Positions 54,747 through 63,822 of a stretch of 64,000 nucleotides of DNA are shown one piece after another; the stretch's first letter is position 1, and each line of letters opens with the position of its first letter. The translations under genes were made by a program, and so were the position numbers. The notes under the pieces were generated by a model. That model saw nothing but the letters and a program-made list of their open reading frames with translations. It did no database searches and was not told the origin of the DNA. The DNA is from Nocardia macrotermitis (GTDB lineage: Bacteria; Actinomycetota; Actinomycetes; Mycobacteriales; Mycobacteriaceae). The DNA is taken from positions 124,001 to 188,000 of the forward strand of contig NZ_WEGK01000014.1 of the NCBI RefSeq assembly GCF_009604405.1. The letters are read 5' to 3'.

Positions 54747-57182
54747 ATGACCGGGGTCGGCGATGATCGCGGTGACTCCGGCGGCGGTTCCACGCATTCC
54801 GAGCTGTCCGGCTCGGGCGGGGATATCGTGCAGGCCCGAGATGTGCAAGGAGGCGTGCATTTTCATGCCGGAGGCGAGCACCGCACAGCCGATGATCCGG
54901 TACCGCGGCAACTGCCGGCCGATGTCCGTGGCTTCGTCAACCGGCTGGCCGAACTCGCACGTCTCGACCGGATCCTGGCAGGCGATCCCGGCGAGCCGCT
55001 CGTGTGCGGGGTATCGGTCATCACGGGAACCGCGGGGGTGGGCAAAACCTCGCTCGCGTTGCGTTGGTCGCACCGGGTCCGCGAGAGGTTTCCCGACGGA
55101 CAACTCTATGTCGATCTGCGTGGCTACGACGCGGGTGATCCGATCACGCCCGGCCAGGCCCTCGATGGATTCCTCCGTGCACTGGGGACCACGCCCGCCA
55201 GGATTCCCGCGGCCGAGTCCGACAAAGCGGCCTTGTTCCGGTCGTTGCTGGCAGAGCGCAGGATGCTGGTCGTACTCGACAATGCGGCGACGACAACTCA
55301 GGCGTTGTCGCTGCTCCCGGGTACCTCCGGCTGCCTGGCGGTGGTGACCAGCCGGAGTGATCTTCCCGGCTTGGCCGTACGGGCCGGTGCGAAACGACTC
55401 ACGCTGAACGTGTTGAGCGAGAACGAGTCGGTGACGTTGCTGCGTGCCTCGACGTCCGACGAGCGGATCGCCGACGATGCCGAAGAGTTGGCGGAACTGG
55501 CGCGGCTGTGTGGGAGACTGCCGCTGGCATTACGCATTGCTGCCGATCGCGCCGCCAGCCGACCGTACGTGCCATTGTCCGAGCTGATTGCCGATCTTCG
55601 CGACGAGTCCAAACTTTGGGATGCTCTGGGGGGAGAGCCGGAGGATGAAACAGACGTGCGCACTGTCTTCGCATGGTCGTATCGGGCGCTCTCCGAGGAA
55701 GCCGCAGCGCTGTTCCGCATGCTCAGCCTGCATCCGGGGCCCGAGTTCAGTACCGCGGCAGCCGCGGCCCTGGGTGACCGGCCCATCCGGCAGACGCGAT
55801 ATCTGCTCGATGTCCTCGTCGGCGCACATCTCGTAGAACAGCATGCGCCGGACCGCTACCAGTTCCATGACCTGCTACGCGCGTACGCGCTGGACCAGGC
55901 TCAGTCCGCTGAGCGTCCGGAGACTCGCACGGCTGCCCTACGACGCACTCTGCTCTGGTACCTGCTCGGTGCGGACGCGGCTCAGACCGTCATCAGCCCG
56001 ATGGAACGACATGTCGCGTTCGACCCCGACGACGCACCGGAACGGATCTGGGCCGTCGCCACGCCGCCCGCGTTCGACAACGCCGAACAAGCAGTCCACT
56101 GGTACAACCTCGAGCACGCCAACCTGGTCGCCGCCGTTCGGGTGGCGGCGGACTCGGCGATGGATCGTCTCTGCTGGCGGCTCCACGTCGTGTTGCGCAG
56201 TATCTACATGCGGGAGAATTCCTTCGATGACTGGTTGATCACCGGCCACGTCGCACTTGCCGCCGCACGACGAGCCCGCGACCTCGGCGGCGAAGCCGAG
56301 GTTCTGGAGAGTCTCGGGATCGCCTACACCCAATCCGGGAGTCTGGCCGAAGGAGCCGAACACCATCGTGCGGCACTGGCGATCCGGCAGGCGATCGGCG
56401 ACCGCTTCGGAGAGGCTATGTCGCTGAACGGGTTGGGGCTGCTCGCCTTTCGGGAACACGATCTCGCAGCGGCGCTGGACTCCCTGAAGCAGAGTCGAGC
56501 CGTGCTGCACGACCTCGGCGACTCGATGTGGGAGACGCTCACCACGGTCAACATCGCCGAGGCTTGTCTTCGTCTCGATCGACAAGGTGAAGCCGAGGCT
56601 TTGATCCGCCCGTCGCTGGCGATTTTCCGGGAGCATCAGCAGTCGGCGAATATCGGGAATGCCCTGTGGTTGCTCAGTACGGCCCTGCGCGAGCTCGATC
56701 GCTCCGAAGAGGCTTTACAGGCCGCCCAGGAGGCGGTGGATATCGCTCGTGCGCACAGCAACCACATGTGGGAAGGGTGCTGGACGATGGAGCTGGGAGC
56801 GGTCCAACGGACGCTCGGTCGGCACGGTGAAGCTTTGGAGTCGTATCAACGCGCGGCCGCGCTGCATCGCCGGATCGGTGATCGCGGCCGCGAGGCGCAA
56901 TCGTGGGCCGGCGCCGGCGAGGTGTATCGGGAGTTGGGCCGACCGGATGAGGCGGCATCCTTTCACCGGCTGGCCGTCGCCACGCAGCGTGAGCTGGACG
57001 ACCGGTGGTTGCTCGCGTCGGATCTGGAACAGCTCGGTGCCGACCTGCGACGTGCCGACAACGCCGACGGTGCTCGTCCGTACCTGGAGGAAGCCCGGTC
57101 CATCCTCGCCGGGTTCGACGATCCGAAGGCCGTCCGTATGCGGCGGCGCATCGCGAAGATTCTCGAAGGCGAAGTGAGATAA
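54747..57182 (+). CDS. STAND NTPase (NB-ARC/TPR) with N-terminal amyloid-like signalling motif
   Basis: 811 residues from ATG 54747 (GGGG site at 54737-54740; GTG 54735 also possible). Residues 19-39 carry a Gly-rich motif with the core VQARDVQGGVHF, resembling bacterial amyloid signalling sequences related to the RHIM (VQxG-type). An NB-ARC/STAND ATPase follows (Walker A GTAGVGKT at 94-101; LVVLDN Walker B; TSR sensor; GRLPLALRIAADR ARC part). From about residue 480 come helical repeats, TPRs in the last 300 residues (AEVLESLGIAYTQSGSLAEGAEHHRAAL and following). Unlike AfsR it lacks a SARP domain. The gene just downstream ends with almost the same motif. Confidence 0.8.
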   Translation: MTGVGDDRGDSGGGSTHSELSGSGGDIVQARDVQGGVHFHAGGEHRTADDPVPRQLPADVRGFVNRLAELARLDRILAGDPGEPLVCGVSVITGTAGVGKTSLALRWSHRVRERFPDGQLYVDLRGYDAGDPITPGQALDGFLRALGTTPARIPAAESDKAALFRSLLAERRMLVVLDNAATTTQALSLLPGTSGCLAVVTSRSDLPGLAVRAGAKRLTLNVLSENESVTLLRASTSDERIADDAEELAELARLCGRLPLALRIAADRAASRPYVPLSELIADLRDESKLWDALGGEPEDETDVRTVFAWSYRALSEEAAALFRMLSLHPGPEFSTAAAAALGDRPIRQTRYLLDVLVGAHLVEQHAPDRYQFHDLLRAYALDQAQSAERPETRTAALRRTLLWYLLGADAAQTVISPMERHVAFDPDDAPERIWAVATPPAFDNAEQAVHWYNLEHANLVAAVRVAADSAMDRLCWRLHVVLRSIYMRENSFDDWLITGHVALAAARRARDLGGEAEVLESLGIAYTQSGSLAEGAEHHRAALAIRQAIGDRFGEAMSLNGLGLLAFREHDLAAALDSLKQSRAVLHDLGDSMWETLTTVNIAEACLRLDRQGEAEALIRPSLAIFREHQQSANIGNALWLLSTALRELDRSEEALQAAQEAVDIARAHSNHMWEGCWTMELGAVQRTLGRHGEALESYQRAAALHRRIGDRGREAQSWAGAGEVYRELGRPDEAASFHRLAVATQRELDDRWLLASDLEQLGADLRRADNADGARPYLEEARSILAGFDDPKAVRMRRRIAKILEGEVR

Positions 57183-57241
57183 GGGCTTTCGGCTATGGTG
57201 GAGGTAACGCAAAATGTCAGGACTCTGGTCGAGGGGGCCCC

Positions 57242-57589
57242 GTGATCGAACCTGTTCTGATCGCCATCGCGAACTCGCTGGCAGGCAAGGCGACCGGTGC
57301 TCTGTACGATCTCGTGCGCAAGAAGTTCGCGGCGAGTCGGCACGACACCGCTACCCTCGAGGCTGCGGCAGGTGTCGACGAGCGGGATCCACAGATCGCA
57401 CGCTTGGCCGAGGCGTTGGAGCGAGCGGAAACCGATGACTCGGAATTCGGGACCCGGCTACGCGCGGAGTGGGCACAGGTGTGCGGCACAGTCCGGTCCG
57501 GGGATGGTGCGGTAACCAATGACATTTCCGGCACCGTATCCGGAAATGCCGTGCAGGCCCGCGACATACAAGGCGGAATCAACTTCTGA
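57242..57589 (+). CDS. small Bell-like helical protein with C-terminal amyloid-like motif (candidate effector)
   Basis: 115 residues from GTG 57242 (GAGGGGG just upstream). Residues 1-85 are helical with an amphipathic start (IEPVLIAIANSLAGKATGALYDLVRKKF), like the short pore-forming Bell/HeLo-like domains of bacterial cell-death effectors. The last ~23 residues (VQARDIQGGINF at the very C-terminus, after NDISGTVSGNA) repeat the N-terminal motif of the STAND protein that ends 59 bases upstream. This is the layout of an NLR-effector pair communicating by amyloid templating. The Bell assignment is by pattern only. Confidence 0.65.
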   Translation: MIEPVLIAIANSLAGKATGALYDLVRKKFAASRHDTATLEAAAGVDERDPQIARLAEALERAETDDSEFGTRLRAEWAQVCGTVRSGDGAVTNDISGTVSGNAVQARDIQGGINF

Positions 57590-57823
57590 GACCACCACGG
57601 AAGGAGAACCTCCGACGTGGCCGCCCACTCCCTGCTCCACGAGGCGGGCACCTCCACCTCCCACCCCTTTGCGGGAAGGTGTCGAGCGCTACCCATGCCC
57701 AGGAATGGAAGACGTAAACCTCTCGGCGTCAAGGTATTTCGTGTCTCGCCGAGTCGACACGCGCTCGTCCGGTGCGGTATCACTTGTGGTGACTTGTGCT
57801 TGTGCCTGTGAGGAGGACCTTCT

Positions 57824-58627
57824 GTGACCGACAGCCCTTCGCTGGATCTACGGACGGACTTACCGCACAGCGCTCGTATGTACGACTATTTCCTCGGCGG
57901 CAAGGACAACTACGCCGCCGATCGGGAGGCCGCCGAGCAGGTCAAGCAGCAGTGGCCGACCGTGGTGGTCGCGACGCGGGTCAACCGCGAGTTCATGCAT
58001 CGTGTGACGCGGTTCCTCGCCGGCCAGGGGATCCGGCAGTTCCTCGATGTCGGGACCGGTATCCCGACGCGGCCCAACCTGCACGAGATCGCGCAGCAGG
58101 TCGATCCCACCGCCCGGGTGGTCTACGCCGACAACGACCCGATCGTGCTGACCCACGCGCGAGCGCTGCTGGTCAGCGCGCCACAGGGCCGCACCGACTA
58201 CATCCAGGCCGACGCCCGCTCTCCGCGGTCGATCCTCGACTCTCCCCAACTGGAGAAGGTCCTCGATCTGTCCCAGCCCGTCGCGTTGAGCCTGATCGCG
58301 CTGCTGCATTTCATCCCCGACGATCAGGACCCGCACCACATCATCGGCACCCTGGTCGATGCTCTGGCTCCCGGCTCCTACCTGGTGCTCTCGCATGTGA
58401 CCGGTGATTTCGACCCGCCCGCGATCCGCGAGCTCACCCGCATCTACAACGAACGCGGCGTATCGCTGCAGGCACGCGGCCGCGAGGAGTTCCATCGCCT
58501 GTTCCAGGGCCGTGAACTGCTCGAGCCCGGCATCGTCTCGGCACACCGTTGGAAACCCGACACCATCGAGATGCCCGCCAGCCTGGACGTCGAGGCGTCG
58601 TTGTACGCGGGCGTCGCCCGCATCTGA
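57824..58627 (+). CDS. SAM-dependent methyltransferase, PF04672 (DUF574) type
   Basis: 267 residues with the strongly conserved family start RTDLPHSARMYDYFLGGKDNYAADREAAE, the Rossmann motif FLDVGTGIPTRPNLHEIA and YADNDPIVLTHARALL, then SLIALLHFIPDD. This actinobacterial family is abundant, and its substrates are mostly unknown. GTG at 57824 with GAGGAGG upstream. No clear operon partner; the preceding ~230 bases hold no supported gene. Confidence 0.87.
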   Translation: MTDSPSLDLRTDLPHSARMYDYFLGGKDNYAADREAAEQVKQQWPTVVVATRVNREFMHRVTRFLAGQGIRQFLDVGTGIPTRPNLHEIAQQVDPTARVVYADNDPIVLTHARALLVSAPQGRTDYIQADARSPRSILDSPQLEKVLDLSQPVALSLIALLHFIPDDQDPHHIIGTLVDALAPGSYLVLSHVTGDFDPPAIRELTRIYNERGVSLQARGREEFHRLFQGRELLEPGIVSAHRWKPDTIEMPASLDVEASLYAGVARI

Positions 58628-58647
58628 CTGTCTCGCGGGGCTCGGCC

Positions 58648-60081
58648 TCAACCGCACTTCGGAGTCACACGCTGGAGCACCAGACCGTGCGGCGCGACGC
58701 CGGAGTGGCCGATCGGGCCCGCTGTGGTCGTCGAGGTGTGGGCCCACAGGTCGCGCACCGTATAGCACTGTGCGCCAGGCAATCCGGCCGCGGTGGCCGA
58801 GGTGCCGATATCGGCGGGGCTGTCGTCCGGGTTGTACAGGGCGACCGCGATCGAGCCGTCGGAGAGCGGTTTGACCATTACCCGGTCGTTGCCGGGCAGG
58901 AAGGCGCCCTGCACCGATGCCGGGTCCTGGTCGACGGCGATGACCTCACGATTGGTGAGAATCGACCGGGTCTGCTCGCTCATGGCACGCACGTCGTTGC
59001 CCGCGATGAGGGGCGCGGCGAGCATGGCCCACAGCGAGAGATGCGTGCGCTGTTCCTCGACGGTCAGGCTGAACTGCGGATCCCGCAGGGCCGCAATCTG
59101 TTCCGGGGTCAGCGTCAGCAGTGACGTCGCGCCTTTGACGGTCGCGCGGGCGGAGATCCGCTGTTGCAGAGTCAGCGGCAGCGCCTTGAGCAGCGCGCTG
59201 GGTACCGTACCCGGGTGCATGCCGAGGAATTCGGCCAACTGGGTGCCGACGACCAGCATGTCGGGATCGTTCCAGTACCCGGGACGACTGCGCGCGGCCA
59301 GGGGAGTCGCGGCGGCCAGCTGCTCGGTGACGCCCAGGAACTGCTCCGAGGAGAAGTCGTGCACTGCGACAGCCGGAGTTCCGTTGTGCCAGAACGGGTA
59401 CAGATCGTGGGCGTTGCGCGTCAGGTCCGCGATACGGGACCAGTCGTAGGCCCGCGCCGCGTGCAGTCCGGCGGAGCTGTTCGGATTGATGCTGTAGACG
59501 ATGCGACGGCCGCTGGCGCGCAACGCATCTCGCATCGCGGTGAACACCCGCACCTGCGTTTCCAGGTCGTCGTCGTTACGGCACCAGTCGTATTTCAGGA
59601 AGTCCACGCCCCAGGCGGCGAAGGTCCGCGCATCCCGGTTCTCGTGCCCGGCGCTCGCGTTCTGCAGGGATTGGCCGCAGGTTTCGTTGTACGGGCTGGA
59701 GTACAGCCCCAGCAGCATCCCGCGATCGTGGGCGTAACGCGCCAGCGCCGGGATTCCGCCGGGGAATTTCCGAGGGTCGGCCACCAGGCTTCCGGCCGCA
59801 TCGCGAGCGGGCGCCGCCCATCCGGCGTCGAGATTCACGTAGTGGTAACCCGCATCCCGCATGCCCGAACTCACCAGGGCGTCGATGGTGGACCGAATAA
59901 CGCTCTCGGTCAACGGGATTCCGGAGTTCCACGAGTTCCAGCCCATCGGCGGACCCGAGCTCGCGGGTGCGGCCGTCGCGTTCGGTAGCGGAGCCGCCCC
60001 GAGCGCCCCGATCGTCACACAGACCGTGGCAACACACTGGCGAACTCGTCGTATGCCGCGATGTCGGGCAGTCGTCTTCAC
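58648..60081 (-). CDS. secreted glycoside hydrolase family 27 alpha-galactosidase-like protein
   Basis: About 477 residues from GTG 60081, which I prefer because it gives a compact signal peptide (TTARHRGIRRVRQC, then VATVCVTIGALGAAPLPNATAAP). GTG 60099 and ATG 60210 are in-frame alternatives, and none has a good ribosome site. GH27 landmarks: PPMGWNSWNSGI at the start of the barrel, YVNLDAGW, nucleophile region FLKYDWC, INPNSS and acid/base region GYWNDPDML. The C-terminal beta domain follows. It hydrolyses alpha-galactosides or related glycosides (beta-L-arabinopyranosides in some members) outside the cell. Confidence 0.84.
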   Translation of the reverse strand: MKTTARHRGIRRVRQCVATVCVTIGALGAAPLPNATAAPASSGPPMGWNSWNSGIPLTESVIRSTIDALVSSGMRDAGYHYVNLDAGWAAPARDAAGSLVADPRKFPGGIPALARYAHDRGMLLGLYSSPYNETCGQSLQNASAGHENRDARTFAAWGVDFLKYDWCRNDDDLETQVRVFTAMRDALRASGRRIVYSINPNSSAGLHAARAYDWSRIADLTRNAHDLYPFWHNGTPAVAVHDFSSEQFLGVTEQLAAATPLAARSRPGYWNDPDMLVVGTQLAEFLGMHPGTVPSALLKALPLTLQQRISARATVKGATSLLTLTPEQIAALRDPQFSLTVEEQRTHLSLWAMLAAPLIAGNDVRAMSEQTRSILTNREVIAVDQDPASVQGAFLPGNDRVMVKPLSDGSIAVALYNPDDSPADIGTSATAAGLPGAQCYTVRDLWAHTSTTTAGPIGHSGVAPHGLVLQRVTPKCG

Positions 60082-60218
60082 TGTTGTGGACCGGAGCACG
60101 ACATCATGGTCGCAGCGGTTCGCTGCTGGGAAGGATTTGTGATCGCTCACATGGCGATGCCGGTGTGCGTCCGCGCTTCGGGTGGTGAACGAGTGACCGC
60201 GACTCCCCATCGTCCACT

Positions 60219-60251
60219 TTGTCTAATTTGTCTGATATTCACCTATTGTCC
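60219..60251 (+). promoter_or_regulatory. three phased TTGTC repeats upstream of phoX-like gene
   Basis: TTGTCTAA (60219), TTGTCTGA (60228) and TTGTCC (60246) are spaced 9 and 18 bases apart. This could be a direct-repeat binding site for a response regulator between the divergent GH27 and phosphatase genes. Low certainty. Confidence 0.25.
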
Positions 60252-60312
60252 GCCTGGGTACCGCGCGGCCCGTTTACCGTTTGCGCACCGCCAGCCCACG
60301 TGAGGAGCGATC

Positions 60313-62364
60313 GTGAATCTCGAGCCCCTGTCTCTGTTGGTCACGCACGACGGACGGTCGTCGCGCTCGGCGACGACCTGCGCGTACAAATGCGGAAACG
60401 CCTGCTTCCACGAGGCGCCGAACACCTCCGCCGGTGAGTACTTCGGCGATATCGTCGCGTCGATCTCGCGGCGTGGCCTGCTGCGGGGTGGCGCGGCCGT
60501 CGTGCTGGCGACCGGCGCGGGCGCGGCCCTCGCGGCCTGCGGTGACGACGAGCCCGCGCATGCCCTCTCAGGCACCGGCGCCGGCTTCACGGCGGTGCCG
60601 CCCAACACCCGGGACGCCCTGGTCGTCCCCGATGGCTACCGGCAATCGGTGGTCATCCGCTGGGGCGACCCGGTGCTGCCGGGCGCTCCGGCCTTCGATT
60701 TCGGCGCACAGTCCGCGGCCGCGCAGGCCACGCAGTTCGGCTACAACAACGACTTCCAGGGGCTGCTGCCGATCGAGGGGCAGCGCGATTCGTACCTGCT
60801 GGTGGTCAACCACGAGTACACCACCGAACCGCACATGTTCACCGGCTACGCCCCGGACGCGCCGACGCCGGAGCAGTTCGCGATCTGCCTTGCCGCCCAC
60901 GGGCTTTCGGTCGTCGAGGTGAAGGGTGAGTCCGGATCGGGCAGGCTGACGCCGATTCCGGGCCGGTACAACCGCCGCGTCACCGGAACCACCGAATTCA
61001 CCCTCACCGGCCCCGCGGCCGGCAGTGCGCTGCTGCGGACCTCCGCCGATCCGTCCGGCACGAAAGTCCTGGGGACACTGAACAATTGCTCGGGCGGGCT
61101 CACCCCGTGGGGCACGGTGCTGTCCGGTGAGGAGAACTTCAACCAGTACTTCGCCGGGGTGCTGGCCGATCCGGTCGCGCAGGACCGCGGCAGGCGCTAC
61201 GGGCTCGGCCATCCGGGCGCGGGGCAGGGCGAGATGCCGAGGCACTGGGAGCGTTTCGACAAGCGGTTCGACGTGGCGGCCGAACCCAACGAATCCAACC
61301 GTTTCGGCTATGTCGTCGAGCTGGATCCGTGGGATCCGTCCTCGACTCCGATCAAGCACACCGCGCTGGGCCGGTTCAAGCACGAGTCGGCGAACATCTA
61401 CGTGACCTCGGACGGGACCGTGGTCGCCTACTCGGGCGACGACGAGCGCTTCGAGTACATGTACAAGTTCGTCTCCGCCAAGAAGATCGAGCAGGGCGCC
61501 ACCGCGGCCGCTCGCAGGCGCAATATGACCATCCTCGACGAAGGCACCCTGTACGTCGCGAAACTGACCGGCGATCACGCGGAGCAGATCGACGGCGCCG
61601 GAAAGGTGCCCTCGGACAAGGGATTCACGGGCAAGGGCCAGTGGATTCCGATCCTGCAGACCGGTGCCGACGGCAAGGGCGCCTCCCTGGTCCAGGGCCT
61701 GTCCGCGGAGGAGGTCGCGGTCTTCACCCGCCTCGCCGGAGACGCGGTAGGCGCCACCAAGATGGATCGCCCGGAGGACTTCGAGCCCAACCCGAAGACC
61801 GGCAAGGTCTATGTGGCGCTGACCAACAACAGCAATCGCGGCACCGCGGGCAAGGCCGCCGCCGACGAGGCGAACCCGCGCAACCAGAACAAGAACGGCC
61901 AGATCCTGGAGATCGTCGACGATCACAAGGGCACCACGTTCACCTGGTCGCTGCTGCTGGTCTGCGGCGACCCCGCAGCCGCCGACACCTACTTCGCCGG
62001 ATTCGACAAGACGAAGGTCAGCCCGATCTCCTGCCCGGACAACCTGGCGTTCGACCCCCACGGCAACCTGTGGATCGCCACCGACGGCAATGCGCTGAAG
62101 TCCAACGACGGACTGTTCTCGGTGGTGCTGGAGGGCGAGCGTCGCGGCGAGACCAAGCAGTTCCTCACCGTGCCGAAGGGTGCGGAGACCTGCGGCCCGG
62201 TCGTCAGCGAGCAGCGCGTGATGGTGTGCGTGCAACATCCGGGTGAGGTCGACGGCGCGTCGGCGGACAAACCCGCCTCGCACTGGCCCGACGGAGGCGC
62301 CTCGCAACCCCGCCCCGCCGTGGTCGCGGTGTGGAAGGACCAGGGCGGCAGCATCGGCGTGTAG
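60313..62364 (+). CDS. PhoX-type (DUF839) alkaline phosphatase, Tat-exported
   Basis: 683 residues. As is usual for PhoX, ~50 residues precede a twin-arginine signal (ISRRGLLRGGAAVVLATGAGAALAAC; R53-R54, possible lipobox Cys76). The active-site region LNNCSGGLTPWGTVLSGEENFNQYF is present with its Cys and Glu, together with the DRPEDFEPNP metal-site block and CPDNLAFDPHGNLWIATDGN propeller sequence. PhoX enzymes use Ca/Fe cofactors to release phosphate from organic esters outside the cell. An ATG is preceded by TGAGGAG. Possibly phosphate-regulated, but no convincing PHO box is seen. Confidence 0.88.
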   Translation: MNLEPLSLLVTHDGRSSRSATTCAYKCGNACFHEAPNTSAGEYFGDIVASISRRGLLRGGAAVVLATGAGAALAACGDDEPAHALSGTGAGFTAVPPNTRDALVVPDGYRQSVVIRWGDPVLPGAPAFDFGAQSAAAQATQFGYNNDFQGLLPIEGQRDSYLLVVNHEYTTEPHMFTGYAPDAPTPEQFAICLAAHGLSVVEVKGESGSGRLTPIPGRYNRRVTGTTEFTLTGPAAGSALLRTSADPSGTKVLGTLNNCSGGLTPWGTVLSGEENFNQYFAGVLADPVAQDRGRRYGLGHPGAGQGEMPRHWERFDKRFDVAAEPNESNRFGYVVELDPWDPSSTPIKHTALGRFKHESANIYVTSDGTVVAYSGDDERFEYMYKFVSAKKIEQGATAAARRRNMTILDEGTLYVAKLTGDHAEQIDGAGKVPSDKGFTGKGQWIPILQTGADGKGASLVQGLSAEEVAVFTRLAGDAVGATKMDRPEDFEPNPKTGKVYVALTNNSNRGTAGKAAADEANPRNQNKNGQILEIVDDHKGTTFTWSLLLVCGDPAAADTYFAGFDKTKVSPISCPDNLAFDPHGNLWIATDGNALKSNDGLFSVVLEGERRGETKQFLTVPKGAETCGPVVSEQRVMVCVQHPGEVDGASADKPASHWPDGGASQPRPAVVAVWKDQGGSIGV

Positions 62365-62400
62365 TGCCGCGCCGGTATCGGTCGGCCGTGGCTGGCACTA
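62362..62400 (+). terminator. possible terminator hairpin after the PhoX-type gene
   Basis: Outer arms TAGTGCC (62362-62368, including the stop codon) and GGCACTA (62394-62400) pair over 7 bp, with further G+C-rich pairing possible inside. No T-run. Confidence 0.35.
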
Positions 62401-62438
62401 TGGCTCCTGCCGGATCGGATCGGTGTGGAAAGGGGCAT

Positions 62439-62921
62439 GTGTATGGCGGGGAACTATGGGTATCGGCCTTCTCGCTCGCTGGAGTGGCGCTCGGTGGAGG
62501 GCTCACGGCATTCACCCAACGTGCGACCCAGCGGTCCGCCGAACGGATCGAACGTCGGCGGCAAGCAGTGGCCACTGCCGAGGCTCGTCGCGCCGAACAG
62601 GTCCAAGCGATAAAGGATTTCATCGCGTGCGCCCAGAAGGCCGAACGTGCCGCCTACCGCCGACCGCAGCCGTGGGGTGATGACGAGGACAGCTGGATGA
62701 CACGCACCTCGCCCGTGATGACCGAGCTGTGGATCGCCGAACGCGCCGTCGTGTTGCTGTGCGCCGCCACGTTGCAGCCTCCGATCCACAACTACGGCCG
62801 GGAACTCAATCAAGCGGTGTGGCGCGAGATCGGCGACAGCGAGGTGAACGAGTTCCTCGAAGAACCCAAGGCCGCATTCATGGCAGCAGCACGCACAGCC
62901 CTGGCCTCTGCCCCAGAGTGA
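62439..62921 (+). CDS. small protein with N-terminal membrane helix
   Basis: 160 residues from GTG 62439 (AAGGGG upstream). One short N-terminal hydrophobic stretch (WVSAFSLAGVALGGGLTAF), then a charged coiled-coil (RATQRSAERIERRRQAVATAEARRAEQVQAIKDFIACAQKAERAAY) and a helical C-terminal domain (SPVMTELWIAERAVVLLCAATLQPP). The layout is common in unnamed actinobacterial proteins. Function unknown. A 6-bp stem at 62934-62951 follows. Confidence 0.6.
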   Translation: MYGGELWVSAFSLAGVALGGGLTAFTQRATQRSAERIERRRQAVATAEARRAEQVQAIKDFIACAQKAERAAYRRPQPWGDDEDSWMTRTSPVMTELWIAERAVVLLCAATLQPPIHNYGRELNQAVWREIGDSEVNEFLEEPKAAFMAAARTALASAPE

Positions 62922-62933
62922 CGCCCGGCATCA

Positions 62934-62951
62934 AAGCCGGGACGAAGGGGG
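62934..62951 (+). terminator. short hairpin after the 160-aa gene
   Basis: CCCGGC (62934-62939) and GCCGGG (62946-62951) form a 6-bp stem 13 bases after the stop codon. Confidence 0.4.
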
Positions 62952-63118
62952 TATCACGTTGTCGCGAATCATGTTCGCCGCATTGATCTTCGGACGCCGA
63001 CATCGGGGGACCGGTTCAACGGCATTCGGCATTGCCGGACGTCGAGTTCGCCAATGTCATGATCGGTTCACGTGGCAGGTTCGAGATGGGGTCTCGCAAT
63101 GAGATATTGCACGAAAAC

Positions 63119-63151
63119 GGCAGGTCATCATAAAAAATGCGATGACCTGCC
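63119..63151. terminator. intrinsic terminator of tRNA-Val(CAC)
   Basis: Perfect 11-bp arms GGCAGGTCATC (63119-63129) and GATGACCTGCC (63141-63151). Read on the minus strand it is followed by GTTTTCG just past the tRNA 3' end. On the plus strand TTTCTTT follows, so it may act in both directions. Confidence 0.8.
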
Positions 63152-63160
63152 GTTTCTTTG

Positions 63161-63232
63161 TGGTCCTAGCTGGTTTCGAACCAGCGACCTCTCGCGTGTG
63201 AGGCGAGCGCTCTCCCGCTGAGCTATAGGACC
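63161..63232 (-). tRNA. tRNA-Val (anticodon CAC)
   Basis: Minus strand. Seven-base acceptor GGTCCTA/TAGGACC with discriminator A, D-arm GCTCAGCGGGAGAGC, anticodon stem CTCGC/GCGAG around loop CTCACAC (anticodon CAC), T-arm with GGTTCGAAACC. CCA is not encoded. 72 nt. Confidence 0.95.
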
Positions 63233-63639
63233 GGGATGGGTGTTCGGTGGGGAGTGTGGGCTCCGTTCCGAACGAGATGGAACCTTAACACGCATCACCC
63301 GGGTGACACCAAATCGCGTCTCTACCTTGGGGTTTTTCGGTGGGTGGGTGAGGTAGAGGGGGAGGTGGGTTTGCTTGTGGCTGTGGTGGATTCGTGAAGG
63401 GGTGGTGCGTCGAGTGGTTGCGCGGTTTGTCCGGCGCGCGTGACCCGCAGGGCGCTGCGGATGGATGACGCCGCGGCGGCCGGATGGTGAACGCTGCCTG
63501 CGGAACGACATGGCTGTAATTCCGATTTACCCACTCTAACCAGCGGATTTGTTGTTGTCGCCGATGGTGGGCTAATGTTCTCTCTCGCAGCCGGAAGGCA
63601 GAAAGAGCCGGACGGAGCACACTGCACATTACAGTGCAT
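63233..63639. other. 407-base gap between tRNA genes with no supported gene
   Basis: Divergent promoter region of the tRNA-Val and the tRNA cluster. Minus-strand open frames across it read through the tRNA antisense and are not real genes. A weak palindrome TGCAC-N6-GTGCA lies just before tRNA-Gly at 63623-63638. Confidence 0.5.
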
Positions 63640-63712
63640 GCGGATGTAGCGCAGCTGGTAGCGCATCACCTTGCCAAGGTGAGGGTCGCGGGTTCGAATC
63701 CCGTCATCCGCT
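63640..63712 (+). tRNA. tRNA-Gly (anticodon GCC)
   Basis: Acceptor GCGGATG/CATCCGC, D-arm GCGCAGCTGGTAGCGC, anticodon loop TTGCCAA in a CACC/GGTG stem (anticodon GCC), T-loop GGTTCGAATCC. 73 nt. First of three tRNA genes on the plus strand. Confidence 0.95.
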
Positions 63713-63735
63713 CGAAGGCCAACCCGGCCTTGGTT

Positions 63736-63806
63736 GGCGGTGTGGCCGAGTGGTGAGGCAACGGCCTGCAAAGCCGTGCACACGGGTTCGATTCCCGTCG
63801 CCGCCT
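63736..63806 (+). tRNA. tRNA-Cys (anticodon GCA)
   Basis: Acceptor GGCGGTG/CGCCGCC, anticodon loop CTGCAAA within ACGGC/GCCGT (anticodon GCA), T-loop GGTTCGATTCC. 71 nt. Confidence 0.95.
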
Positions 63807-63822
63807 CTTAGAGGCAAACCAC

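Noticed and set aside
57617..57811. 64-aa GTG frame with AAGGAGA upstream, between the amyloid-motif gene and the methyltransferase
   Set aside because: Spacing of the ribosome site is long, composition looks non-coding (Cys/Arg/Pro-rich) and there is no recognisable domain.
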